A stretch of DNA of 64,000 nucleotides from Pontixanthobacter luteolus (GTDB lineage Bacteria > Pseudomonadota > Alphaproteobacteria > Sphingomonadales > Sphingomonadaceae): contig NZ_WTYP01000002.1 of NCBI RefSeq assembly GCF_009828095.1, positions 439,001 to 503,000 of the forward strand. Reading direction: 5' to 3'. The notes beneath the pieces are model-generated. The model saw only the letters and a program-made list of their open reading frames with translations, was not told the DNA's origin and ran no database searches. The translations under genes and the position numbers were made by a program. Position 1 is the stretch's first letter. Every line of letters begins with the position of its first letter. Below are positions 26,575-35,671 of the stretch, in pieces.

Positions 26575-28095
26575 TCAGGTCAGCAGCCCTTCCTTGGCGA
26601 TCTTCTCTTTCCAGCGTGCCGGCGCAAGCGTGTGCACATTGTTGCCCTGACTATCGACAGCGACCGTGACCGGCATGTTCTCGACTGTGAACTCGTAGAT
26701 GGCTTCCATGCCAAGGTCTTCGAAGCCGACGACCTTGGCTTCCTTGATTGCGCGGCTAACCAGATAAGCAGCGCCGCCTGTCGCCATCAGGTAGGCAACC
26801 TTGAACCGGCTGATCACGTCCACGGCATCCGCGCCGCGTTCAGCCTTGCCAATCATGGCGAGCAGACCCTGATCCAGCATCATCTCGGTAAACTTGTCCA
26901 TCCGCGTCGCGGTGGTTGGGCCAGCAGGCCCCACAGCTTCGCCCATCACCGGATCTACCGGGCCAACATAATAAATGGCGCGGCCGCGGAAATCGACCGG
27001 CAGTTCCTCGCCCTTGGCCAGCATGTCCTGAATCCGTTTGTGCGCGGCATCGCGGCCGGTCAGCATCTTGCCCGACAGCAGCAACCGGTCGCCATGTTCC
27101 CAACCGGCAACTTCCTGCGCTGTCAGCGTGTCCAGATTCACGCGCTTTGCCTCTGAATCCGGCTGCCAGTTCACGTCCGGCCATTCATCCAGCTTCGGCT
27201 GTTCGAGGTAGGTCGGACCCGATCCGTCCAGCGTGAAATGTGCATGGCGCGTGGCTGCGCAATTGGGGATCATGGCTACCGGCTTGCCTGCGGCATGGCA
27301 GGGCGCGTCGTATATCTTCACATCGAGCACGGTCGACAGGCCGCCAAGGCCCTGCGCGCCCACACCTTGGGCGTTGACTGCATCGTATATGTCGATGCGC
27401 AGCTGTTCGATATCGGTCTTGGCACCGCGCTGTTTCAGCTGGGCCATGTCGATCGGGTCCATCAGGCTTTGTTTGGCGAGCTTCATGCAGTGTTCGGCGG
27501 TGCCGCCGATGCCGATGCCCAGCATGCCCGGCGGGCACCACCCTGCCCCCATGCTGGGTATCTGTTCGATGACCCAGTCGACGATGTTGTCCGACGGGTT
27601 CATCATCTTGAACTTGGACTTGTTTTCGCTGCCGCCGCCCTTGGCCGCGACGTCGATTTCCACCGTGTTGCCGGGGACCATCTCCACCGACAGGACGCAT
27701 GGCGTGTTGTCGCGCGTGTTGCGCCGGGTGAAGGCAGGATCGGCAAGGATCGAGGCGCGCAGCTTGTTTTCCGGATGGGTATACGCCTTGCGCACCCCGT
27801 CATCGACCACGTCTTGCAGGCTGCGGGTCGAATCGAGTCGGCATTCCTGGCCCCATTTGACGAACACGTTGACGATGCCGGTGTCCTGGCAGATCGGCCT
27901 GTGCCCTTCTGCACACATTCGGCTGTTGGTGAGGATCTGGGCAATCGCGTCTTTCGCGGCCGGTCCCTGTTCCGCTTTATAGGCATCCCCCAGCGCCCGG
28001 ATGTAGTCCATCGGGTGGTAATAGGAAATGTACTGAAGGGCGTCGGCGACGCTTTCAATCAGGTCTTCTTCGCGGATTGTCACCATGTCACTCAT
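26575..28095 (-). CDS. fumarate hydratase, class I (Fe-S type)
   Basis: 506 residues of the one-chain class I fumarase. It interconverts fumarate and malate in the TCA cycle using a [4Fe-4S] cluster. Likely cluster cysteines are in RPICQDTGI (near residue 78), GAGWCPPGMLG (near 200) and IPNCAATRH (near 290). The C-terminal beta domain follows (GKMLTGRDAAHKRI, GPTTATRMDKF). The ATG at 28095 is used; upstream in-frame codons add about 25 residues unlike the family. Oxygen-sensitive class I fumarase near no class II gene in this window makes it the visible fumarase. Confidence 0.95.
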   Translation of the reverse strand: MSDMVTIREEDLIESVADALQYISYYHPMDYIRALGDAYKAEQGPAAKDAIAQILTNSRMCAEGHRPICQDTGIVNVFVKWGQECRLDSTRSLQDVVDDGVRKAYTHPENKLRASILADPAFTRRNTRDNTPCVLSVEMVPGNTVEIDVAAKGGGSENKSKFKMMNPSDNIVDWVIEQIPSMGAGWCPPGMLGIGIGGTAEHCMKLAKQSLMDPIDMAQLKQRGAKTDIEQLRIDIYDAVNAQGVGAQGLGGLSTVLDVKIYDAPCHAAGKPVAMIPNCAATRHAHFTLDGSGPTYLEQPKLDEWPDVNWQPDSEAKRVNLDTLTAQEVAGWEHGDRLLLSGKMLTGRDAAHKRIQDMLAKGEELPVDFRGRAIYYVGPVDPVMGEAVGPAGPTTATRMDKFTEMMLDQGLLAMIGKAERGADAVDVISRFKVAYLMATGGAAYLVSRAIKEAKVVGFEDLGMEAIYEFTVENMPVTVAVDSQGNNVHTLAPARWKEKIAKEGLLT

Positions 28096-28281
28096 CGATT
28101 CGATACTCCTGCCGGTCGATTGCGGCTCCCATAGGCCCGCGCACCATCTAGCGTCAAAGCAGTTAGCCAATAAGGACTTGGTCGGGGGCAGCGATACGCC
28201 TAAAGCTTGAATTGACCAGCTGTGTTATTAGTGCAATACAGCTATCGAGATCCCCGCAAGGTTCAAAGTAAAGACGACGAT

Positions 28282-28890
28282 ATGACACTGACCAAGACAC
28301 GCAGCGACAGCATGGACTTCACTGCAGCCCGCCGGGCCATGATCGACAGCCAGCTGCGCACCAGCGGCGTGAATGATCCGTTCGTGCTGGAACGCATGAA
28401 TTCGGTTGCGCGCGAACAATTTGTTCCGGCATCCGCTCGCGGTACCGCCTATATTGATCGGGCGATCACGCTCGAAAACGGCCGCAAGATTGCTGCCCCG
28501 CTGTTCTACGGAATGGTCCTGGCCGAAGCGCAGCCGAAAATCACGGACACCGTTCTGGTGGTCGACAGCGGCAGCGGTTATCTGCCCGAATTGATCCGCC
28601 CGCTCGTCGCTTCGACCGAAGTGATCACGCCGGAAGATGCAGCGGGCAAGACCGGTTCGCGCAAGACATATTCGCTGGTTCTGGTCGATGGCGCGATCGA
28701 GCATGTTCCCGCCGGACTTGCCAAGCGTATCGCGGATGACGGCCGCATCGTCACCGGCCTTGCCAAGGATGGCGTTACGCGGCTTGCAGTCGGCCGCAAG
28801 GCCACCAGCGAAGTTGCGCTGTTGCCGCTGATCGAAATCGGCATTCCGCGCCTTTCCGAATTCGACAAGCCGACCAGCTGGAGTTTCTGA
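28282..28890 (+). CDS. protein-L-isoaspartate O-methyltransferase-like, reduced
   Basis: 202 residues. The N-terminal part matches PIMT proteins (DFTAARRAMIDSQLRTSGVNDPFVLERM, FVPASARGTAYIDRAI). The SAM-binding core is shortened: the motif I position reads VLVVDSGSGYLPELI rather than the VLEIGTGSGYQ form, and the segment before VLVDGAIEHVP is very short. Methyl transfer is therefore uncertain and it may be a diverged, partly non-catalytic member. The ATG at 28282 is chosen; 28312 is an alternative. It is 2 bases from tolC downstream, the arrangement seen in related alphaproteobacteria. Confidence 0.82.
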   Translation: MTLTKTRSDSMDFTAARRAMIDSQLRTSGVNDPFVLERMNSVAREQFVPASARGTAYIDRAITLENGRKIAAPLFYGMVLAEAQPKITDTVLVVDSGSGYLPELIRPLVASTEVITPEDAAGKTGSRKTYSLVLVDGAIEHVPAGLAKRIADDGRIVTGLAKDGVTRLAVGRKATSEVALLPLIEIGIPRLSEFDKPTSWSF

Positions 28891-28892
28891 CA

Positions 28893-30371
28893 ATGCAATC
28901 ACGGGCGCCGCAAAAACGGATGTTCCGGCTCGCCATGCTTGCCGGGGCTGCTGCAATTGCGTCGCCGGCGCAGGCGGATACCCTGCGCGAAGCGCTGGTC
29001 GGTGCCTACCAGACGAATCCTACTCTACAGGCCGCGCGGGCGAACCAGCGCGCCACAGATGAAAACGTGCCGATCCAACGTGCCAGCGGCCTGCCCGGCG
29101 TCAGCGCCACAGCCACGCACATCGAATTCCTGAAGCGGTCAGCCAACAGCTTTACCGCACCTGAGAGAAACCTGAGCGTCGGCGTCGATCTGGGAGTTCC
29201 GATCTATTCGGGCGGGGCCGTGAAAAACGCGGTCCGCGCTGCGAAACAGCGGGTCACCGCTGGTCAGGCCAATTTGCGCGGCACCGAATCCGCGATTTTC
29301 AGCTTTGTGGTTGCCGCGTATATGGACGTGATCCGCAATGAAGCCATCGTCGGGCTGTCGACCAACCAGGTCGAGGTACTCTCAGTCAATTTGCAGGCGA
29401 CCGAGGACCGTTTCGAAATCGGCGACCTTACGCGCACCGATATCGCCCAGTCACAATCGCGCCTGGCCGTTGCGCAAAGCGATCTACGTTCGGCGCAGGC
29501 CAACCTGATACTGGCGCGCGAAAATTACATTCAGCTGGTCGGTGAAGCGCCCGACAATCTCCAGCCCCCGCCGCCCCTCCCCGGCTTGCCCGACAATGTC
29601 GCAGCCGCCATCGATATCGCGCTGGAAAACAACCCTGATCTGATCGCAGCGAAGGAACGCGCCGACGCCGCACGTTTCGATGCGAAAGCCGCCGGAGCGA
29701 GCCGTATGCCTACCGTTTCGCTGTTCGCGGGCGGTGACTATTCGGATTTTTACGGGACACTTGGCGGCCCCACTTCGGCACAGTTCGCGCAGACTGAAAC
29801 CACAGCCAATGCCGGTGTGCAGATCAGCATTCCAATATTTCAGGGCGGCCGTCCTGCGGCGCTGAAGCGGCAGGCTCAGGCCCGTTCGACCGCTGCACTG
29901 GAACAGGTGATCGAAGCTGAGCGCGATGTTATCGCGCAGGTCCGCGCCTCCTATTCCAGCTGGCAAGCGGCCAATGCGATCATCGAATCATCGCTGTCTG
30001 CAGTTTCTGCCGCTGAACTCAGCCTTGAGGGCGTGCGGGCAGAAAACTCGATCGGCAACCGGACGATCCTCGATGTGCTGAATGCCGAACAGGAACTCCT
30101 CTCTGCCCGCGTCCAGCTCGTGACTGCACGGCGCAACGCCTATGTTGCAGGGTTCACTCTGCTGGCTGCTATGGGCAAAGCGGAAGCGCGTGACCTGGGC
30201 CTTGAGGATGAGGGGCTGCTTTACGACCCAACGCTCAATTACGAGCGGGTGAAAGGCCGTATCTGGGACTGGGACAGCGATCCAGAACCAGTCGCGGTTT
30301 CTACAAGAACCGTTGACATTCCAGCGTCCAACGCAGAAATTCAGACCGTTGAATCACAGCCTGGCAACTAA
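28893..30371 (+). CDS. tolC: TolC-family outer-membrane efflux channel
   Basis: 492 residues with a signal peptide ending in ASPAQA (about residue 29) and two OEP repeats of coiled-coil helices. Typical segments are TLREALVGAYQTNPTLQAARANQRATDENV at the mature N-terminus and NSIGNRTILDVLNAEQELLSARVQLVTARRNAYVAGFTLLAAMG near residues 380-425. It is the outer-membrane duct for tripartite pumps and type I secretion; no inner-membrane partner is adjacent. Translationally close to the pcm-like gene; popZ follows 27 bases later. Confidence 0.95.
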   Translation: MQSRAPQKRMFRLAMLAGAAAIASPAQADTLREALVGAYQTNPTLQAARANQRATDENVPIQRASGLPGVSATATHIEFLKRSANSFTAPERNLSVGVDLGVPIYSGGAVKNAVRAAKQRVTAGQANLRGTESAIFSFVVAAYMDVIRNEAIVGLSTNQVEVLSVNLQATEDRFEIGDLTRTDIAQSQSRLAVAQSDLRSAQANLILARENYIQLVGEAPDNLQPPPPLPGLPDNVAAAIDIALENNPDLIAAKERADAARFDAKAAGASRMPTVSLFAGGDYSDFYGTLGGPTSAQFAQTETTANAGVQISIPIFQGGRPAALKRQAQARSTAALEQVIEAERDVIAQVRASYSSWQAANAIIESSLSAVSAAELSLEGVRAENSIGNRTILDVLNAEQELLSARVQLVTARRNAYVAGFTLLAAMGKAEARDLGLEDEGLLYDPTLNYERVKGRIWDWDSDPEPVAVSTRTVDIPASNAEIQTVESQPGN

Positions 30372-30398
30372 GCTGGGCGAATCGGGGGTCTAGTTCTC

Positions 30399-30908
30399 AT
30401 GCGTCAAGAAGGCGAAGCATCGGTCGAGGAAATCCTCGAATCGATCAAAAAAGTCATCGCTCGCGACAATCGCACCAGCGCCGTTGTCGAGCGCCGGAAG
30501 CGTGAAACCGCCGGCGTCGCAGAAGAGGCACCGGAACCAGCAGATCGCGAAGAAGCCGACGAAGTGCTCGAGCTTGCGACCGAACACATGGTTGAAACCT
30601 TTAGCGCAGCCGATTCGGGCGTCGATGATCTGGATGGAGATGATTCGGAAGACTGCGATTCGGATGAATCGCCCCTGATGACCGATACTGCGCGTGATAC
30701 CATGCGCGAAAATCTCGCTGCGCTGGCGATGCTGGCAAAGCCCGGTGTCCCTCCGCAAATAGTGCGCACAGGCGAAACTTCGCTTGAAGGCATGGTGCGC
30801 GACCTGCTCCGCCCGATGCTCGCCGAATGGCTCGATGCCAACCTGCCGGACATGGTCGAAAAAATGGTCAAAGCCGAGATTTCACGGATTGCCGGCAAGA
30901 AGGGCTGA
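30399..30908 (+). CDS. popZ: PopZ-like polar organising protein (DUF2497)
   Basis: 169 residues: a short N-terminal helix (EASVEEILESIKKVIARDN), an acidic, disordered middle rich in Glu/Asp, and a conserved C-terminal helical block (SLEGMVRDLLRPMLAEWLDANLPDMVEKMVKAEISRI). This is the PopZ layout: the N-terminal helix binds client proteins and the C-terminus oligomerises. PopZ anchors ParB-parS at the cell pole in Caulobacter, which is notable because parAB and parS are in the same window. In many relatives valS follows; here an S9 peptidase gene does. Confidence 0.9.
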   Translation: MRQEGEASVEEILESIKKVIARDNRTSAVVERRKRETAGVAEEAPEPADREEADEVLELATEHMVETFSAADSGVDDLDGDDSEDCDSDESPLMTDTARDTMRENLAALAMLAKPGVPPQIVRTGETSLEGMVRDLLRPMLAEWLDANLPDMVEKMVKAEISRIAGKKG

Positions 30909-30962
30909 TCCCTTCGACGATTGCACTTGCACCGCGCGGACGAGCGTTTACTTCTCGCCCGC

Positions 30963-33173
30963 ATGATTACAAAAACCGGGCGCATCGCTGCTTTCACCGT
31001 TTCTCTCGCCGCCATGGTCGCTGCCGCGCCCGCGCTGGCAGACCATCATTCCCAGCCATCCGCCGCTGAGCGGCCGCCCATGTCAGCGCAAGACCTGGTG
31101 GTCATGCCGCGGCTTGGCGATCCAATGGTGGCAAACGACGGGCGCACCGCGCTGTATTCGGTCACAGAAACCGATCCTGAAAATTACGAGCGCAGCACGC
31201 GGTATTTCCTTCAGGATCTGGCGGCACCGCAAGTCGATCCGGTTGAAATCGATCTGGGCGAAAGCGTGTTCAATCTCCAGTTCGGCAGTGATGGTAACCT
31301 GTATTTTCTGTCCGATCGCGCTCTCGCCAGCGGTAGCGAAGAAAACAACGGCGCCGACAAAGCCGAAGCCTATTCGCGGGTCTACCGCTTGCTGGTGACC
31401 GCCAGCGGAGAGGTGAGTGCGCCGAGTCTGGTGGCCGATCTGCACAACGGCATAGACGGTTTTCACCTCTCTCCCGATGGCGAAAGGATCGCAGTATGGG
31501 CGGAAATCGCGCGTGATTGCGAAGCATTCGGCTGCGCAGGCGATGGCGAGGCACACCTCACCGGTCCGGGCAGCGGGCGGCTTTACGATGCAGAAGACGG
31601 TTTCTTCCGTCACTGGGATCAGTGGGAAACGCCAGGTACCCACAGCCGCGTCTTCGTATTCGGATTGGAGAACGGCGAGGCTGTAGGCGACGGTGTCGCT
31701 CTGGATGGCGGGGACGATGATGGCGCCCTGACCGGCGATACCCCGACGAAGCCATTCGGCGGCGGTGAAGAAATTGCCTGGGCCGCCGATTCTTCCGGCG
31801 TGTGGTTCGTTGCACGGAAAGCGGATGCTGCGGAACCCACCACGACCAATACTGACATCTTCTGGTCCGACCTTACCGGCGCAGCGCCGCAGAACTGGAC
31901 CGCCAACAACCGTGCGGTGGATACGCTGCCGGTGCCATCGCCCGACGGCAAATGGCTAGCCTACCTCGCCATGGAACGGGTCGACTACGAGGCAGACCGG
32001 CTCGTGATCCACCTTCGTGACTTGGAGGGCGGGGACACCCGCGCTCTGACAGAGGGATTTGACCGTTCATTCGGCTCAATCGCCTGGACGCCCGATTCGC
32101 GCTGGATTGTCGCCACCGCTCAGGACGTGCTGGATACACCAGCGTTCAAAATCGATCCGCAAACAGGCACCGTGGAGCGACTCGACCTGATGGCCGGAAA
32201 CGAGGCCCATATTGGCGCGGTTACTCCGCTTAACGGCGATCGCCTGCTTTTCACACGCGATTCCATCGGCGGACCGCGCGAATTGTTTCTGTCAGAAGGC
32301 TGGGGCCAAGCACGCCCGCTGACCAAGGTTGGAATGAACATCCTTGGCAACCGCGCGTCGGTTGTCACCACGCGGTTCAACTTCGAAGGCGCGGCCGGCG
32401 ACACGGTCTGGGGCCAGATTACCAAGCTGGAGGGTCAGCAAGGCCCGATCCCGGCCATTCTGTACGTCCATGGTGGACCGCAAGGATCGTTCAACGATGG
32501 CTGGTCCAGCCGGTGGAACCCGCGTGTTCTCGCCAGTCAGGGTTATGCCGTGATCTCGGTCGATTTCCACGGCAGCACCGGATACGGGCAGGAATTCACC
32601 GATGCGATCAATCAGGACTGGGGCGGCAAGCCACTGGAAGACCTTCAGAAAGGTCTCGCCGCCGCGCTCCAACTTGATGCCCAGATCGACGGCACGAAAA
32701 CCTGCGCGATGGGGGCGTCCTATGGCGGGTACATGATGAACTGGATCGCCGGCAAATGGCCCGACCGGTTCGACTGCCTTGTGCAACATGACGGCCTGTT
32801 CGACATGCGCAGCTTCTACTATTCGACGGAAGAACTGTGGTTCCCCCGGTGGGATTTCGGCGGCACCTATCAGGAGCAGAAAGAACTCTACGAGAAGTGG
32901 AACCCGGTGAACCACGTGGCGAACTGGAAAACACCAATGTTGGTCATCACCGGCGAAAAGGATTTCCGCGTTCCCTATTCCCAGGGTCTGCAATCCTTCA
33001 CCGCGCTTCAGGAACAGGGCGTTCCGGCGCAGATGCTGGTCTTCCCGGACGAGAACCACTGGGTGCTGAAGCCGAAGAACTCGCTCCAGTGGCACGGCAC
33101 TGTATTCAGCTGGCTGGACCGGTGGCTAGGCGAAGCCGGTATCGAACCTTCCGGCGAACCGATCGCCGAATAA
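30963..33173 (+). CDS. S9-family (prolyl oligopeptidase-type) peptidase, exported
   Basis: 736 residues. Signal peptide (cleavage about residue 26, AAAPALA), N-terminal beta-propeller with repeated WD-like segments, then an alpha/beta-hydrolase domain. The catalytic Ser586 is in CAMGASYGGYMMNW, the Asp in TGEKDFRVP and the His in DENHWVLKP. It likely acts in the periplasm on short peptides. The ATG at 30963 starts the signal peptide; 30921 is an in-frame alternative. The stop overlaps the next gene start (TAATG). Confidence 0.94.
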   Translation: MITKTGRIAAFTVSLAAMVAAAPALADHHSQPSAAERPPMSAQDLVVMPRLGDPMVANDGRTALYSVTETDPENYERSTRYFLQDLAAPQVDPVEIDLGESVFNLQFGSDGNLYFLSDRALASGSEENNGADKAEAYSRVYRLLVTASGEVSAPSLVADLHNGIDGFHLSPDGERIAVWAEIARDCEAFGCAGDGEAHLTGPGSGRLYDAEDGFFRHWDQWETPGTHSRVFVFGLENGEAVGDGVALDGGDDDGALTGDTPTKPFGGGEEIAWAADSSGVWFVARKADAAEPTTTNTDIFWSDLTGAAPQNWTANNRAVDTLPVPSPDGKWLAYLAMERVDYEADRLVIHLRDLEGGDTRALTEGFDRSFGSIAWTPDSRWIVATAQDVLDTPAFKIDPQTGTVERLDLMAGNEAHIGAVTPLNGDRLLFTRDSIGGPRELFLSEGWGQARPLTKVGMNILGNRASVVTTRFNFEGAAGDTVWGQITKLEGQQGPIPAILYVHGGPQGSFNDGWSSRWNPRVLASQGYAVISVDFHGSTGYGQEFTDAINQDWGGKPLEDLQKGLAAALQLDAQIDGTKTCAMGASYGGYMMNWIAGKWPDRFDCLVQHDGLFDMRSFYYSTEELWFPRWDFGGTYQEQKELYEKWNPVNHVANWKTPMLVITGEKDFRVPYSQGLQSFTALQEQGVPAQMLVFPDENHWVLKPKNSLQWHGTVFSWLDRWLGEAGIEPSGEPIAE

Positions 33174-33571
33174 TGAGCCGCAAGTCGGAACTGGAGAAAG
33201 CGCAGAAGGCCCTGGCCAAAATCGGCGGCGAATCTGTCGAACGGCAGATTTTCCTCTGTTCGGTTTCGGACAAGCAGAAATGCTGCAATCGCAAGGAAGG
33301 AAAGGAGGCGTGGGACTATCTCAAGAAACGCCTCAAGCAACTCGGCCTGGTCGGCCCCAGGCGGAGCGACGGGTCAGGCGGCGTGCAGCGCAGCAAGGCC
33401 GATTGCCTTCAAGTGTGCGCTGCCGGGCCGATCGCTGTAATCTGGCCGGAAAATGTCTGGTATCATTCGTGCAACGAGGCTGTGCTGGAGCGGATCATCC
33501 AGCAGCACTTGATCGGCGGAGAGGTGGTTGAGGAATTCCGCCTGACAGGTGCATCATCAGACGCGGATTAG
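33173..33571 (+). CDS. thioredoxin-like [2Fe-2S] ferredoxin domain protein
   Basis: 132 residues with four cysteines in the spacing of thioredoxin-like ferredoxins: CSVSDKQKC (first pair) and DCLQVC (second pair), followed by GPIAVIWPENVWYH, which is typical of that family. An additional Cys is adjacent to the second one. It probably carries a [2Fe-2S] cluster for electron transfer, partner unknown. Start codon overlaps the peptidase stop by one base, so translation is coupled to it, an unusual pairing. Confidence 0.88.
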   Translation: MSRKSELEKAQKALAKIGGESVERQIFLCSVSDKQKCCNRKEGKEAWDYLKKRLKQLGLVGPRRSDGSGGVQRSKADCLQVCAAGPIAVIWPENVWYHSCNEAVLERIIQQHLIGGEVVEEFRLTGASSDAD

Positions 33572-33574
33572 GGA

Positions 33575-33877
33575 TCAGTCCCTGTCCCGCTTGTCCTCAT
33601 CTTCCAGCAGATCGGACACGCTTTCATCATGCCCGGTACCGCTCGACAGGAAAACCAGCCCCATCAGCGCAGATGTAAGCAGCATCATGAATCCGATGCC
33701 GAGTGCAGCTGCGATATAGAAATGCACCGATGCCGGGCTTTCCCCGTCATACAGGAGCGCCAGGGCAATACCCACGACACCAAGGGTCACCAGCATCATA
33801 AAACGCATCAGGCGGCGAAAACGGGCCCATGCAAAGGCGGCATTTTCAGGGTCGTCGAGAGGTGATTTGGGAATCAT
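33575..33877 (-). CDS. small two-helix membrane protein, hypothetical
   Basis: 100 residues with two membrane segments (MLVTLGVVGIALALLY, IAAALGIGFMMLLTSALMGLVFL), a basic N-terminus and an acidic C-terminal tail (ESVSDLLEDEDKRDRD). The family is unassigned, but the sequence looks like conserved alphaproteobacterial proteins of this size. It converges on the ferredoxin gene with three bases between the stops. Confidence 0.7.
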   Translation of the reverse strand: MIPKSPLDDPENAAFAWARFRRLMRFMMLVTLGVVGIALALLYDGESPASVHFYIAAALGIGFMMLLTSALMGLVFLSSGTGHDESVSDLLEDEDKRDRD

Positions 33878-33987
33878 GACGCCCTAATGCTCGCCAAAAG
33901 CCGGTGTTGCAACCGGTGGCTCGCGGAGCATTTGGCAATCACCCCCGCTTCGTGGCACAATGTGCCTTTCTAGGAGGAGGTGCCCCG

Positions 33988-34419
33988 ATGCAGATTTCAC
34001 AGCTTATCGCCGACAGAGCTGGTGCGGATATCATCACATGCGATGCAGGAACCCCCGTGAAGGATGTGGTTGCAATGCTGGCGAGCAAGCGGATCGGCGC
34101 CCTGCCGGTCATGCAGGGCGGCCAGATCGCAGGGATATTTTCCGAAAGGGACCTGATTTACCGGATGGCGGACGAGGGCTCTGCCTGTCTCGACAAGACG
34201 GTGGGAGAGGTGATGACCGCGCCGGCCATTACAGTCGACAAATCGGCCAAGGTGATCGAAGCGCTGGCACTGATGACGCGCCGCCGCATCCGCCATTTAC
34301 CCGTGGTCGACGGCAACGCCATGTGCGGCTTCATCAGCATCGGCGATCTGGTCAAATCACGCATCGATGAAGTCGAGAACGAGGCAGAGGCGATGCGCAA
34401 CTATATTCAGACGGTGTGA
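33988..34419 (+). CDS. CBS-domain pair protein
   Basis: 143 residues made of two CBS domains: CDAGTPVKDVVAMLASKRIGALPVMQGGQIAGIFSERDLI (residues 15-53) and MTAPAITVDKSAKVIEALALMTRRRIRHLPVVDGNAMCGFISIGDLVK (72-119). CBS pairs bind adenine nucleotides and control partner proteins; as a stand-alone protein the partner is unknown. The ATG at 33988 follows an exceptionally strong ribosome site (AGGAGGAGG). Confidence 0.92.
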   Translation: MQISQLIADRAGADIITCDAGTPVKDVVAMLASKRIGALPVMQGGQIAGIFSERDLIYRMADEGSACLDKTVGEVMTAPAITVDKSAKVIEALALMTRRRIRHLPVVDGNAMCGFISIGDLVKSRIDEVENEAEAMRNYIQTV

Positions 34420-34463
34420 CCGCGCCGCTTGAGGCACTGCCCCGATATACCTACATAGGGTCC

Positions 34464-34793
34464 ATGGCCGATACGCTCAAACTCACGACCTCCGCTGCAA
34501 AGCGCGTGGCATGGATCGCCGAAAAGCAGTCCAAACCGGCAATCCTTCGTCTGTCTGTCGAAGGCGGCGGATGTTCCGGCTTCCAGTACAAGTTCGACCT
34601 TGCCGAAGCGGCCGAGGGAGAAGATTCGGTGAGCGAGACGGACGGCGTGAAGCTGGTAGTCGACCCGGTCAGCCTCGATCTCGTCAGCGGCAGCGTCGTT
34701 GATTTTGTCGAATCGCTGGGCGGTGCGGCATTCCGGGTCGAAAACCCCAACGCGGCTGCCGGGTGCGGCTGTGGTTCCAGTTTCGGCATCTGA
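34464..34793 (+). CDS. erpA: ErpA/IscA-type iron-sulfur carrier, second copy
   Basis: 109 residues of the A-type carrier family, with cysteines in GGGCSGFQY (near residue 36) and GCGCGSSF (near 102). It would deliver clusters to essential apoproteins such as those of isoprenoid synthesis if it is ErpA; the name is by similarity only. Unlike the other copy (1982) it stands outside the suf operon and starts 45 bases after the CBS gene. It ends 10 bases before xthA. Confidence 0.88.
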   Translation: MADTLKLTTSAAKRVAWIAEKQSKPAILRLSVEGGGCSGFQYKFDLAEAAEGEDSVSETDGVKLVVDPVSLDLVSGSVVDFVESLGGAAFRVENPNAAAGCGCGSSFGI

Positions 34794-34803
34794 CGCGGCA
34801 GCC

Positions 34804-35580
34804 ATGCGGATCGCCACATACAATATCAACGGGGTGAAGGCACGCCTGCCCCGCCTCTTGGAATGGCTTGACGAAACCCGCCCCAAAGTGGCGTGTTTGC
34901 AGGAGATCAAGAGCCAGGATGAAGGCTTCCCGATCGCCGAGTTCGAGAAGATCGGATACCAGGGCATCTGGCACGGCCAGAAAAGCTTCAACGGTGTCGC
35001 GATACTCGCTGATGGCACCGCGCCGGTCGAAACACAGCGCGGCCTGCCCGGTGACCCCGAGGATGAGCAATCGCGGTATCTGGAGGCAGAGGTGGACGGT
35101 GTCCGTATCGCCTGCATTTATCTGCCCAATGGAAACCCGCTGCCCGGGCCGAAATTCGACTATAAACTGGCGTGGATGGAACGGCTGCGGGCGCGGATGA
35201 AGCATCTGTGGGACCTGGAGATACCCTGCGCCGTCGTGGGCGATTACAACGTCATCCCGGAAGACAAGGACGTCTGGTCGCCCAAGGCAATGGCATCGGA
35301 CGCCCTGATGCAGCCGGAATCGCGCGATGCCTATAATCGGCTTCTCGGTGATGGCTGGACCGATGCAATCGGCACTCGCAACCCGCGCGGCGGGGTGTGG
35401 ACCTATTGGGATTATCAGGCGGGTGCATGGCAGCGCGATCACGGGTTCCGTATCGACCACCTTTTACTCACCCCGGAGCTGGCTGACCGGCTGACCGCTG
35501 TGGGCGTGGACAAGGAATATCGCGGGCGCGAGAAAGCCAGCGACCACACGCCCGTCTGGGTCGAAATCACCGCTGCATAG
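34804..35580 (+). CDS. xth: exodeoxyribonuclease III
   Basis: 258 residues of the ExoIII/AP endonuclease family (base excision repair at abasic sites). Motifs are MRIATYNINGVKARL at the N-terminus, KVACLQEIKSQDEGFP (metal-binding Glu near residue 34), VVGDYNVIPEDKDVW (near 145-158) and FRIDHLLLTPEL with the C-terminal SDHTPVWVEI (catalytic Asp-His). The ATG at 34804 is the family-consistent start; a longer in-frame version lies over the carrier gene. Confidence 0.96.
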   Translation: MRIATYNINGVKARLPRLLEWLDETRPKVACLQEIKSQDEGFPIAEFEKIGYQGIWHGQKSFNGVAILADGTAPVETQRGLPGDPEDEQSRYLEAEVDGVRIACIYLPNGNPLPGPKFDYKLAWMERLRARMKHLWDLEIPCAVVGDYNVIPEDKDVWSPKAMASDALMQPESRDAYNRLLGDGWTDAIGTRNPRGGVWTYWDYQAGAWQRDHGFRIDHLLLTPELADRLTAVGVDKEYRGREKASDHTPVWVEITAA

Positions 35581-35585
35581 AACGA

Positions 35586-35615
35586 AAAAGCCCCCTTTCC
35601 CGAAGGAAAGAGGGC
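35586..35615 (-). terminator. bidirectional terminator between xth and the SleB hydrolase
   Basis: Stem GCCCCCTTTCC/GGAAAGAGGGC (35590-35600 with 35605-35615), one mismatch, tetraloop CGAA. On the minus strand a run of T follows (AAAAA at 35585-35589). On the plus side the T-tract is short. It serves the converging pair. Confidence 0.8.
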
Positions 35616-35671
35616 TTGATTGCGACCCGGCCAGCCTCACGGCTGCGGGCAGTCTGGCGATATGTTTCGCC

